Positions 27,519 to 35,616 of a stretch of 64,000 nucleotides of DNA are shown here, piece after piece (position 1 is the first letter of the stretch; each line of letters begins with the position of its first letter). The DNA is from JASHPR01 sp963842355 (GTDB lineage: Bacteria; Actinomycetota; Actinomycetes; Streptosporangiales; Streptosporangiaceae). The notes beneath the pieces are model-generated. The model was not told where the DNA came from and did not search any database. It was given only the letters and a program-made list of their open reading frames with translations. Location: the NCBI GenBank assembly GCA_963842355.1, contig CAWJGC010000016.1:1-64000 (forward strand). The letters run 5' to 3'. The translations under genes and the position numbers were made by a program.

Positions 27519-28700
27519 ATGCTCGGCTACCGTGTTCCCGCCCCCGATGAGGCCATGCTGATCTCGGGCGGAAAGTTCGGGCGCGACGGCGCGCCCTTCA
27601 AGGTCATCACCGGCCATGGCGCGTTCGTGCTCCCGTTCTTCCGCAAGACAAGCTTCCTGACCCTGTCGATGTGCGAGGCGGAGGTCTCCGAGACCTGCGT
27701 GACCAAGCAGGGCATCTCGCTGAACGTCCGCTCGGTCATCGCCTTCAAGGTCGGCAACGACGAGGAGAGCATCGTCAACGCCGGGCAGCGGTTCCTGTCC
27801 GACCAGGACCAGATGTCCACGCTCACCGGGCGGATCTTCGCCGGCCACCTCCGCTCGATCATCGGGTCGATGACCGTCGAGGAGATCGTCACCGAACGGC
27901 AGAAGCTGGCCACCGAGGTGCTGGACGGCTCGAAGGCCGAGATGGCCAAGATCGGCCTCACCGTGGACTCGCTGCAGATCCAGTCCATCGACGACATGAA
28001 CACCGGCTACATCGACGCGATGGCCGCGCCGCACAATGCCGCCATCCAGCGGCAGGCCCAGATCGCGCAGGCTCAGGCCAACCAGGCCGCCGCCGAGGCC
28101 CAGCAGGAGTCGCAGCGGGCCCAGGCCGACTACGTCCGCCAGACCTCCGTGCGCCAGGCGCAGTACAAGGCGGAGGTCGACAAGGCGCAGGCCGAGGCCG
28201 CGCAGGCCGGGCCGCTGGCGGAGGCGCAGGCGCAGATGAACGTCATCGCCGCCCAGGCCGACCTGGCCCAGCGGCAGTCCGAACTGCGCCAGCGGCAGCT
28301 GGTCGCCGAGGTGATCAAGCCCGCCGAGGCCGAGGCGGAGAAGGTGCAGATCCTGGCCAAGGCTGACGCGCAGCGGGTCAGGATGCAGGCCGAGGCCGCG
28401 GCGTCGAATAACCGCATTGCGCTCGACCGGATGCTCATCGACCAGCTTCCGCAGATCGTGAAGGAGGCGGCCGCCGGGCTGGCGGGCGCGAACATCAGCG
28501 TCCTGAACGGCGCCGACGGCCTGAGCGAGATCGCGGCCGGCCTGGTCGGCCAGGGGCTCACGATCCTCGAATCGGTGAAGAAGAGCCTGTCCGGGTCGGA
28601 TTCGACCATGAAGATCTACAACGCGCTCGGGACCGCTGACAACGGCACGAGCGCGGCCGCGGGCACCGCGGCCGACAGCCAGGACGCGACCAGGAGCTGA
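27519..28700 (+). CDS. Flotillin-like SPFH-domain protein
   Basis: Membrane-scaffold protein of 393 residues. The N-terminal SPFH/band-7 domain spans about 1-170 (FKVITGHGAFVLPFF, GISLNVRSVIAFKVG, FAGHLRSIIGSMTVEEIV). A long Ala/Gln/Glu-rich coiled coil with the repeated EA-type pattern typical of flotillins covers about 175-310, and the oligomerisation tail about 315-393. No N-terminal transmembrane helix is obvious; flotillins insert by a hairpin. The ATG follows GGAGATGAG. Flotillins organise functional membrane microdomains rich in polyisoprenoids; the hopanoid operon in the same window may be relevant, but that is inference. Confidence 0.9.
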   Translation: MLGYRVPAPDEAMLISGGKFGRDGAPFKVITGHGAFVLPFFRKTSFLTLSMCEAEVSETCVTKQGISLNVRSVIAFKVGNDEESIVNAGQRFLSDQDQMSTLTGRIFAGHLRSIIGSMTVEEIVTERQKLATEVLDGSKAEMAKIGLTVDSLQIQSIDDMNTGYIDAMAAPHNAAIQRQAQIAQAQANQAAAEAQQESQRAQADYVRQTSVRQAQYKAEVDKAQAEAAQAGPLAEAQAQMNVIAAQADLAQRQSELRQRQLVAEVIKPAEAEAEKVQILAKADAQRVRMQAEAAASNNRIALDRMLIDQLPQIVKEAAAGLAGANISVLNGADGLSEIAAGLVGQGLTILESVKKSLSGSDSTMKIYNALGTADNGTSAAAGTAADSQDATRS

Positions 28701-29611
28701 CCGGACGCGGCTACCCCCGGTCCGCGGGCCGGGCCGGGGCAGCCGGCCGCCGGGGATCAGCGCGGGGCACCCGTTCGGGAATCGGGAAGAGCCAGGCGCG
28801 GACCAGCAGGCCCTGCGCGCATCGCATGGCCTTTATCTCCGTATGCCCGGATGCGCCCCGGGCGTGTCGTGCCTGTCTGCGCACGCCGCCGCCGCGCGCT
28901 CCGGAACCCCGGGCGCGGCCCCCGGGCCCCGCGAACGGCCCGGGCGCCCGCGGCGCGGGAACCAATCCGCACGAATAGCCAGGCTCTGGCGTCTTTCCGC
29001 TCATCCCCGTCTCAGCCGGCCATTTCGTAATGTCGTAGATAAATTAGCATTATGAATGGCCGATTTAGGGTGCAAAGAATGTTCGCTGAGCCATGACAAC
29101 CATGTGCTTGAGTGGCGCGTCTTCCTTGTGACAATGAAGCAGGGGGGGCAAAGAAATTGGTTACTCATTTTCGCTTAGGTACCGATTTAGCCTTACCCGT
29201 ACCCGGCCGGAGAAGAAAGCGGGCACGCAGATGCCGAATCGCTTTCCTGTAGTGCTCGCCGCGCCGGCGGGTGCGGATGCCGGGCGGGTCCTCGTGACCG
29301 CGCGGTCCGGCCCGGCGGGCGCGGAACGGCCAGGGCGCGGCGGCAAAGGCCCGCTTCCTGGCCGTTCCGGGCACGCCGGATGCCAGGACGTACCCGGCCT
29401 CGACCGGCCAAAAATCAGGCCGGCGCGAAGTCGTTCACTACATGTAGCTGAATGGCTACTCGTGGTAGCGTTTCCACGACTGACTGGCAGGGCGGGATCA
29501 CCTAGCGCGACAACAGCCAGAGCCGTACCCACGCCGCGACCGGCTTGAGCCTGACCGCCCAGGACATCCAGGAATGGAACCGGACCGGTAATCCACAGGA
29601 AAGGAATTATC
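28701..29611. other. Long intergenic region upstream of secreted protein
   Basis: About 900 bases with no convincing gene. The left part is GC-rich with several open but featureless frames. The stretch 29030-29180 is markedly AT-richer than the rest of the window. Near the right end is a perfect palindrome CTACATGTAG (29438-29447) and a stem-loop TCGTGG/CCACGA (29460-29465 and 29474-29479), possibly regulatory for the downstream secreted protein. No riboswitch class was recognised. Confidence 0.45.
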
Positions 29612-30328
29612 ATGCACAACCGTTTCAGGAGGGCGTGCTACGCGCTGGCGGGTGGGGTTGCCGTCACGGCCGCGCTCGGCCTCACCGCGGCGGGCGCCGC
29701 GAACGCGTCCCCCAGCCTGCACCCGAAAGCTACACCCGACGCGACGAAGACCTGCGGAAATAAGTGCAACGACCTGTTCAACGTGGACTTCGGGCCCAAG
29801 TTCATCGCGAACACCAACGGGCACTACGGAAATCGCGTCGACCTGGCCATCGGCCACAACTTCACGCCGTCCGAGGACTTCATCGCCAGCGAGGTCGGCA
29901 CCCTCGCCGACTTCTGCACCATCGACGGCGGCAGCGGCCTGATCCCGAACAACGCCTACGCCTGCATCACCTACCCGAAGACCTTCCCGGTGTTCGAGGA
30001 GGAGTACGCGCCGTACAGCGTCACCTCGGGGTACTGCGCCGCGGTGCGTGCCCACGACGTGAAAATCGGCGCCCGGATCAGCCTCCGGGACTGCGGCTTC
30101 AGCGCGCGGAGCCTGTGGGTCGCCGACCTGAACAACTCCGTGCCCGACAAGCACTCGGTCCTCGGGATCGACTTCCCGTGGGTCAACGGTGCGGACGCGT
30201 CGTTCTCGCACGCGCTCGACCTGACTACCGACGACTCCGGCAACCTGACGCTGCAGGAGCTGTCGTCCAACGGCGGCGCGGTCAACGACAACCAGCTGTG
30301 GGGCATCAGGCTCGGTCCCGTGAAGTGA
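29612..30328 (+). CDS. Secreted protein of unknown function
   Basis: Protein of 238 residues with a clear Sec signal: RRACYALAGGVAVTAALGLTAAGAANA (basic start, hydrophobic core, AxA cleavage near residue 32). The mature part has paired cysteines (CGNKC; FCTI; ACIT; YCAAV; DCGF), suggesting disulfides, and motifs such as DFGPKFIANTNGHYGNRVDLAIG and NDNQLWGIRLGPVK. It is not a family I can name. AAGGAA precedes the ATG. It stands alone, between a long intergenic region and a strong bidirectional terminator. Confidence 0.8.
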   Translation: MHNRFRRACYALAGGVAVTAALGLTAAGAANASPSLHPKATPDATKTCGNKCNDLFNVDFGPKFIANTNGHYGNRVDLAIGHNFTPSEDFIASEVGTLADFCTIDGGSGLIPNNAYACITYPKTFPVFEEEYAPYSVTSGYCAAVRAHDVKIGARISLRDCGFSARSLWVADLNNSVPDKHSVLGIDFPWVNGADASFSHALDLTTDDSGNLTLQELSSNGGAVNDNQLWGIRLGPVK

Positions 30329-30407
30329 CCCTGGGGCTTTCCGCCCGAACGACCGATCGACGCGGGCCGTAGCAGGCAAAGCCCGGCCGCCTGGGCCCGT
30401 GAGTTCC

Positions 30408-30447
30408 GAGGGTGCCCCCTCCGGCGTGACGCGGAGGGGGCACCCTC
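30408..30447. terminator. Perfect 16-bp bidirectional terminator hairpin
   Basis: The arms at 30408-30423 and 30432-30447 are perfectly complementary over 16 bases (GAGGGTGCCCCCTCCG and its reverse complement) with an 8-base loop. It separates the secreted-protein gene from the convergent MFS gene, whose stop codon lies inside the right arm. Confidence 0.85.
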
Positions 30448-31710
30448 ATGTCCGGGCGTCCGGCGGCCGCCACCACAGCCCGCCGGCCAGGCCGAGCGGG
30501 GCCACGGCCAGGCTGGCCAGGGCCCAGCCGAGACCGAAGCGCTGGGCCAGGAACCCGACGGCCAGCGGTGCCGCGCCGCCGGCCAGGCTCGCCGCGCTCG
30601 ACAGGGACACCACGATCCCGCTCTGGTCGGGCAGGCTGCGGTAGAGCTGGGCCTGCAGCACCGGATACCACGGGGCGGTGGCCACAGTCAGGGCGCCGAG
30701 CAGCACGAGCTTGGGCCACAGGCCCGGCGCGAGCAGGAACCCGGGGTAAAGCAGCGCGGCCGCGGCGGTGCTGACGCCGAGCACGGCCAGCCCCGGCGCC
30801 CGGTCCAGGACCGGGATGAGCGCGGCGTCCCCGGCCAGCCCGGCCCCGAGCCGGATCGCCACGCCCAGCGCCGCCTGCGCGGGCGTGGCGTGAACCACAT
30901 CAACCAGGTACAGGGCCAGGAACCCGGTGAGTATGTCCAGCAGCAGGTCGCAGACCTGGATCAGGACGAGCCAGCGGGCCACCCCGGCCGGCGCAGGGCG
31001 CCGAACGCGCGCCGCGCGGCCGCCGCCGCGCCGCGATGGTCCTGCCCCGGGTGACCGGGGTGATCGGGGTGATCCGGGTGTCCGGGGTGGTGACCGGGAT
31101 GTCCCGCCGCGGGCGACGGCGTCGGCCGGGATCCGCCGCGAGCCGTCCCCAGCCAGGCCAGGACCGCGCCCAGCGCGAGCGCCAGGTACGCCGCCCGCCA
31201 GCCGCCGCCCGCGGCGAGCACGGCCACCAGCAGGATCGGCCCGGTCACCGCGCCCACCGACCCGGCGAGCTCCCAGCGCGCCATGTGCTGCTCGCGCTGG
31301 CCGGGATCGGCGTCCATCAGCCCCGACTGGGTCAGGCTGACGAACGCTCCCGAGGCCGGGAAGAAGAGCACGAACGCGACCAGCAGGGCAGCGAACGAAC
31401 GGGCCGCCGCGGCCGCCACCAGCGCGAGGATGAACGCCACCCCGCCGCCCAGCACGGCCAGGCGCCGTCTGCGGCCGTGCCCGGCCAGGACCCCCAGGGG
31501 AAGCTCCAGCAAGCTCCCCAGCAGCAGCGGCACCGACGCCAGCAGGCCGACCTGACCGTAGGTCAGGCCCAGATCCCGGCGCATCAGCGGCAGCGCGGCG
31601 CTCTTGGTGCCGTCGACCAGTTCGTCGACCAGCACGACCGCGAGCGCGGCCAGCAGCATCCACGACCCGGCCCGCGCCGGCCGGGCGCTGCGTGTCCTCG
31701 TCTTGACCAC
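30446..31710 (-). pseudogene. MFS transporter with central frameshift
   Basis: Major facilitator superfamily exporter gene in two frames. The N-terminal half (GTG at 31710, GGAAGGAAG upstream) holds about six helices (DELVDGTKSAALPLMRRDLGLTYGQVGLLASVP, by key parts; then LPLGVLAGHGRRRR). The C-terminal half, in another frame, resumes at VARWLVLIQVCDLLLDILTGF and adds six helices to 30446. The switch is at the C4 run 30982-30985 (G4 on the coding strand); a fifth G would join the halves and give about 420 residues. The central loop before the break is His/Pro/Gly-rich (HPGHHPGHPDHPDHPGHPG). Could be real loss or a homopolymer error. Substrate unknown. Confidence 0.75.
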
Positions 31711-32194
31711 GTGTCTTCCTTCCTCGTCTCACCGGCCTGGTCAGACAGGGAAGGAGGGCCACGGGCCGCGGGCTGATCAGCTCACAGTCAAGGGAATCCC
31801 ATGGGTGCGATGGTATCGCGGCGGGTTGGCTGGGCGGCGGGTTGGCTGGGCGGCGTCCAGGGCTGCGCGGCGGTGAGCCAGGTGGCGAACCGCGTCGTCC
31901 CGCGCACGCCGGGCCGCTCGGCGGCCGGGGCAGAATCGTGAGCATGGCGCGGATGGCTTCGCTGGTCCTGACGCCCGCCAACCAGCGGGCCGCGCCGCAC
32001 AGCCGCTGAGGGAACGGCAGCCTGAGTTCGCTGCGGCGCTGGAATCGGTTGTACGGGAACTGGCCAGCCTGCGGCCCTGAGCATGCGTCCGTGAAGCTGC
32101 CTCCCGCGCCGCTGCGACGAGGCTGGTTGCGTTGCCGGGGTGGCGGGATAGCCTCGCGGCAGGGTTATGTGGTCCGCGATGGGAGGCGGCGGTC
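31711..32194. other. Intergenic region with 16-bp tandem repeat
   Basis: No supported gene. CGGCGGGTTGGCTGGG occurs twice in tandem at 31819-31850. A perfect palindrome GCTGATCAGC at 31772-31781, upstream of the MFS start, may be an operator. Open frames across 31860-32190 show no recognisable protein. Confidence 0.45.
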
Positions 32195-32980
32195 ATGCCT
32201 GATGAGGAACCGGCTGCGGGGAGTGCCAGGAATCATCAGCTGAGGCTGTCGCGAAGCGATCCGGTTGCTCAGGCGCTGGTAGACGCCATCCATGCTGGCG
32301 AAGTCGGGTCGTTGACGGTGCTGCTGCGGCAGCATCCGGGCCTGGCCTCCGCGCGCCTCGTGGACGACAAGGGCGGTTCGGGTACGCCGTTGCACGCGGT
32401 GACGGACTGGCCGGGGTACTTCCCGCATGGGCCGGAGGTGGCCGCCACGCTGATCGATGCAGGCGCCGATCCCAGCGCCTCGGTGGAGGGAAGCTGGCAC
32501 GCGGAAACGCCATTGCATTGGGCGGCGAGCAGCGATGACGTCGAGGTGGCCCGGGCATTGATTGACGGCGGCGCCGATATTGAGGCCACCGGTGCTTCGA
32601 TCGCTGGCGGCACCCCGCTTGATGATGCCGTTGGATACGGGTGCTGGCAGGTGGCCCGGTTGCTGGTCGAGCGCGGGGCACGCGTTGACCGGCTCTGGCA
32701 CGCGGCAGCGCTAGGGATGAGGTCACGGGCGGACGAGCTGCTCGCCGCCTCGCCGCCGAGCAAGCAGCAGCTCACCGATGCGTTCTGGCAGGCCTGCCAC
32801 GGTGGCCAGCGGCGGATGGCCGAGCATCTTCTTGGCCTCGGCGCTGACCTGAACGGCACTCCGTCATGGGGTGAGGACACTCCCTTGGGCGCGGCCGACG
32901 GTCTCGACACCGGTCGCCAGGCTCTGGTGGAGTGGCTGCGGTCCCGGGGTGCGAAGAAGTCAGTCAAACCCGCCACCTGA
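32195..32980 (+). CDS. Ankyrin-repeat protein
   Basis: Cytosolic protein of about 261 residues. The ATG at 32195 has GGAGGCGG upstream and is preferred over an open extension. Ankyrin repeats are visible: GTPLHAVTDWPGYFPHGPEVAATLIDAGADPSA, ETPLHWAASSDDVEVARALIDGGADIEA and GTPLDDAVGYGCWQVARLLVERGARVD (key TPLH, A, LL, GAD positions), plus a degenerate C-terminal one. Ankyrin repeats mediate protein contacts; the partner is unknown. Stands alone, convergent with the epoxide hydrolase. Confidence 0.85.
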   Translation: MPDEEPAAGSARNHQLRLSRSDPVAQALVDAIHAGEVGSLTVLLRQHPGLASARLVDDKGGSGTPLHAVTDWPGYFPHGPEVAATLIDAGADPSASVEGSWHAETPLHWAASSDDVEVARALIDGGADIEATGASIAGGTPLDDAVGYGCWQVARLLVERGARVDRLWHAAALGMRSRADELLAASPPSKQQLTDAFWQACHGGQRRMAEHLLGLGADLNGTPSWGEDTPLGAADGLDTGRQALVEWLRSRGAKKSVKPAT

Positions 32981-33120
32981 TTCGCCATCAGCAGGTCGTG
33001 GCGCCGTCGTCCTGGTCTGGAGTTTTTGGCTTCTGGCCCATGCGTGGCCCGTGGCCGGACACGGCCGGTGCGATGCAAAGGGATGGCCCGCGTCCGGTCC
33101 GGGCAGGCTCCTTTGCTCGG

Positions 33121-34359
33121 CTATTCGCGCAGCGGCCTGAAGCCCGCGCGGACCTCTTCGGAAAAGAGTTGCGGCTGTTCCCAGGCGGCGAAGTGGCCGC
33201 CCTTGCCGACCTCGTTGAAGTAGATGAGGTTGTGATACGCACGCTCTGTCCAGCTCCGCGGGGCCTGATAGTTCTCGCCGGGAAAGACGCTGATGGCAGC
33301 CGGGACGGAGACGTCGGCGGCGTTGTAAAGGCTGAGCTTATTTTCCCAGTAGAGGCGGGCAGACGAAACCGCCGTGCTTGTCAGCCAGTAGAGCGTGATG
33401 TTGTCCAGGACATCGTCGCGGGTGAGGTCGCCTGCGGGGTGTCCGCGGCTGGTGTGCCCGAGCACGGCGGAGGTGACCGGCGGCGCTGGCTGGCCCCAGC
33501 CGTCACCATGGTCAAGCAGCCAGGCGGCCAGGCCGACGGGTGAATCCGCTATTCCGTACAGCGTTTGCGGGCGCGTCCCCATGAAGCTGGCGTAGGCGCG
33601 TCGCCTCGTATACAAGATGTCCAGCTGCTCGTATGCGCGTCTTTCGTCGGCTGACAGGCTGGGTGGCGGCGGGTCGCCGCACTGGAGCGCCCTGGCCACG
33701 TCGGGCGGGACCGTGCCAGGGAAGTTGACGTGAATGCCGAGCAATTCCGGAGGTGCCTGGTGCGCCATCACGTTCGTGATAGCCCCGCCCCAGTCGCCGC
33801 CTTGGGACACAAATTGCGTGTATCCGAGGCGCTTCATCAGCATTACCCAGGCACGGGCGATGCGGGCGGGGTCCCAGCCGGCGGCGGTCGGCTTGCCGGA
33901 GAATCCGTAGCCCGGCATTGACGGGATCACCAGGTGGAAAGCGTCCGATGCGCTCGCGCCGTGTGCCGTGGGATTGGTGAGCGGGTCGATGATCTTCAGC
34001 TGCTCGATGACCGATCCGGGCCACCCGTGCGTGACGATGAGCGGCAACGCATTGTCATGGTCCGAGCGGACGTGAATGAAATGAATGTCCAGCCCATCGA
34101 TCTCGGTCATGAACTGCGGTAGGGCGTTCAGCTTCGCCTCGCACTTGCGCCAATCGTAATCTGCGGCCCAATAGCGCGCGAGCTCCTGCATCATCGCGAG
34201 GGGCACGCCTTGCGAATCATCGGTGACCGTTTCCCGTTCGGGCCACTTTGCCGCGTTTAGGCGGCTGCGCAGATCGGTAAGCTCTGCTTCCGGAACATTC
34301 ACATGAAACGGACGAACAGCCGTCTTATCATTGCCTGCCTGTTGTGCGCCTTCAGCCAT
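33121..34359 (-). CDS. Epoxide hydrolase (EHN-domain alpha/beta hydrolase)
   Basis: Hydrolase of 412 residues. The N-terminal EHN domain (about 15-125) contains VRPFHVNVPEAELTDLRSRL and WRKCEAKLNALPQF, which resembles microsomal/juvenile-hormone-type epoxide hydrolases. The alpha/beta core has the oxyanion HGWPGS (about 111-116) and the nucleophile Asp in GGDWGG (about 187-192). The acid/His end is VFPGENYQAPRSWTERAYHN and GGHFAAWEQPQLF, giving the catalytic His. It opens epoxides to diols. Several codons are less GC-biased than its neighbours, hinting at transfer. RBS-like GGAGG lies just upstream. Confidence 0.9.
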   Translation of the reverse strand: MAEGAQQAGNDKTAVRPFHVNVPEAELTDLRSRLNAAKWPERETVTDDSQGVPLAMMQELARYWAADYDWRKCEAKLNALPQFMTEIDGLDIHFIHVRSDHDNALPLIVTHGWPGSVIEQLKIIDPLTNPTAHGASASDAFHLVIPSMPGYGFSGKPTAAGWDPARIARAWVMLMKRLGYTQFVSQGGDWGGAITNVMAHQAPPELLGIHVNFPGTVPPDVARALQCGDPPPPSLSADERRAYEQLDILYTRRRAYASFMGTRPQTLYGIADSPVGLAAWLLDHGDGWGQPAPPVTSAVLGHTSRGHPAGDLTRDDVLDNITLYWLTSTAVSSARLYWENKLSLYNAADVSVPAAISVFPGENYQAPRSWTERAYHNLIYFNEVGKGGHFAAWEQPQLFSEEVRAGFRPLRE

Positions 34360-34783
34360 AGCTTTGGACCTCCTGCAAAACCGGTGATGGCCAGCGGCGT
34401 GCGCTCACAGCGCTTCTTGCTCAGGCGTCATCTTCGGCATCAGCCACACCCAGCCCCGCTCAGGACGGTACTCTCCAGGCCGGAAGGCGTCTAGACGCCG
34501 CGCGAGGTGTCATATCCGCGGGGGACTGCTTCCTGGTCCAGCAGCGCAAAGTCTCCGGGTGCCGGACGATGGGCCAAGCGTTCAAGTTCGGGTAAGCCTT
34601 TCAACGGCGCTTGGCGGCCTGGTCCAGCAGCTCCGGGCTATCGCGTCGGACCTGCCGGAAGGTGCCAGCGGTGATTCATAGTTCGCGCTTGCTGTGGGGC
34701 CGTGTGTGGCCCGGTCGAGGCTGACCTAGCCGTGACTGATCAGGCAAACGGCTTGCTGTGCCTGGTAACCAGGAGGTTCTCGT
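34360..34783. other. Intergenic region between epoxide hydrolase and tRNA-Gly
   Basis: About 420 bases without a supported gene. CCTGGTCCAGCAG occurs at about 34530 and again at about 34620, perhaps vestiges of a duplicated sequence. Nothing else recognised. Confidence 0.4.
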
Positions 34784-34857
34784 TGGAGCGGGCGAAGGGA
34801 ATCGAACCCTCATGACCAGCTTGGAAGGCTGGGGCTCTACCATTGAGCTACGCCCGC
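34784..34857 (-). tRNA. tRNA-Gly(TCC)
   Basis: On the minus strand GCGGGCG (acceptor 5' arm, from 34857) pairs with CGCCCGC near 34788-34794. The D arm is GCTC...GAGC. The anticodon stem CCAGC/GCTGG holds the loop CTTCCAA, giving anticodon TCC. The T loop is GTTCGATTC. Discriminator T (34787) is followed by genomically encoded CCA (34786-34784). Confidence 0.95.
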
Positions 34858-35017
34858 GTCACCTGGCCGGACGCAGGACACCCTGCAGCGCCAGCCAGCT
34901 CATCACGTAGCGTACCGGCTCCCGTCCGGGGCCGCCTCAGCGGACGGGACGCCGCGGCCTGGCACGGACCGTGCGGCGCCCGGAAAGCGCTGGACGGGTA
35001 AGCTACCGTCGGTTCTG

Positions 35018-35092
35018 CGGGATGTAGCGCAGCTTGGTTAGCGCGCCTGCTTTGGGAGCAGGAGGCCGCGGGTTCGAATCCCGCCATCCCGA
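35018..35092 (+). tRNA. tRNA-Pro(TGG)
   Basis: CGGGATG (35018-35024) pairs with CATCCCG (35085-35091), discriminator A at 35092. D arm GCGC...GCGC; anticodon stem CCTGC/GCAGG with loop TTTGGGA, anticodon TGG; T loop GGTTCGAATCC. No CCA is encoded (next bases are CTG). The 3' half is a typical integrase target, relevant to the remnants downstream. Confidence 0.95.
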
Positions 35093-35300
35093 CTGGTAGG
35101 AGCAGTTTATCAAATTTGTCAGCGGCTCGCGGGAGCCAACCAGAAGCCATGGATGCAGGGGACTGGCTGGCGGGAACACCGGCAGGTTTCAGGGACCGGG
35201 AATGTTGAGATGACCGCGTCAGTGAGCAGCGCCTTTAGGCAGAGTTTGGTCTCGCAGACACCAGACGCCGGTTCGGGGTGTCGCCTTGGTTCTATCGCGT

Positions 35301-35563
35301 GGGCTTCCCTTCCTCAGTGAGCTGCACGAAGTGTTCGAGAAGAATCCCCAGTTCAAGTGCGCCTCGCGGGAAGGCATCGACCGGGCGATGGGGATGGTGC
35401 CCGGACGCGCCCAGGCTGGCGGGGTTGCCGCACCGATGTCGACGGCTCCGGCGTGATAGAGCTCGTGCGGCCGATATGCACGAGCTCGACGCTCGCCGAC
35501 GGCGAGGCGCAGCGACTGCTGACGATGGTGCTCGACGGGTTGCGGCCGCCGGCGGCCTCTTAA
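35301..35563 (+). pseudogene. TetR-family regulator, C-terminal remnant
   Basis: Only the ligand-binding end of a TetR-type repressor survives. The first frame reads GLPFLSELHEVFEKNPQF, then REGIDRAMGMVPGRAQAGG (35301 to about 35415). After a frame change it continues RTDVDGSGVIELVRPICTSSTL and then LLTMVLDGLRPPAAS to TAA at 35563. The helix-turn-helix N-terminus is absent; upstream is non-coding sequence next to tRNA-Pro. It lies convergent with an ABC exporter operon, a usual target for such a repressor, so local control was probably lost. Recognition is by eye from family habits. Confidence 0.6.
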
Positions 35564-35570
35564 CCGGTCG

Positions 35571-35602
35571 GCGCCCGGCGGCGGGCGTGCCGCCGGGCGC
35601 CG
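35571..35602. terminator. Perfect 13-bp bidirectional hairpin
   Basis: GGCGCCCGGCGGC (35571-35583) and GCCGCCGGGCGCC (35590-35602) form a perfect 13-base stem with a 6-base loop. It lies between the TetR remnant stop and the convergent permease stop (35617). Confidence 0.8.
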
Positions 35603-35616
35603 GGCGGGTGTCTGCA

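Noticed and set aside
28701..29611. Cyclic-di-AMP or other riboswitch ahead of the secreted protein
   Set aside because: The conserved core sequences of known classes were not seen; only a short palindrome and a small hairpin are present.
31049..31110. CRISPR-like short repeats
   Set aside because: The units are 9 bases, contiguous and in frame within coding sequence; there are no spacers and no cas genes.
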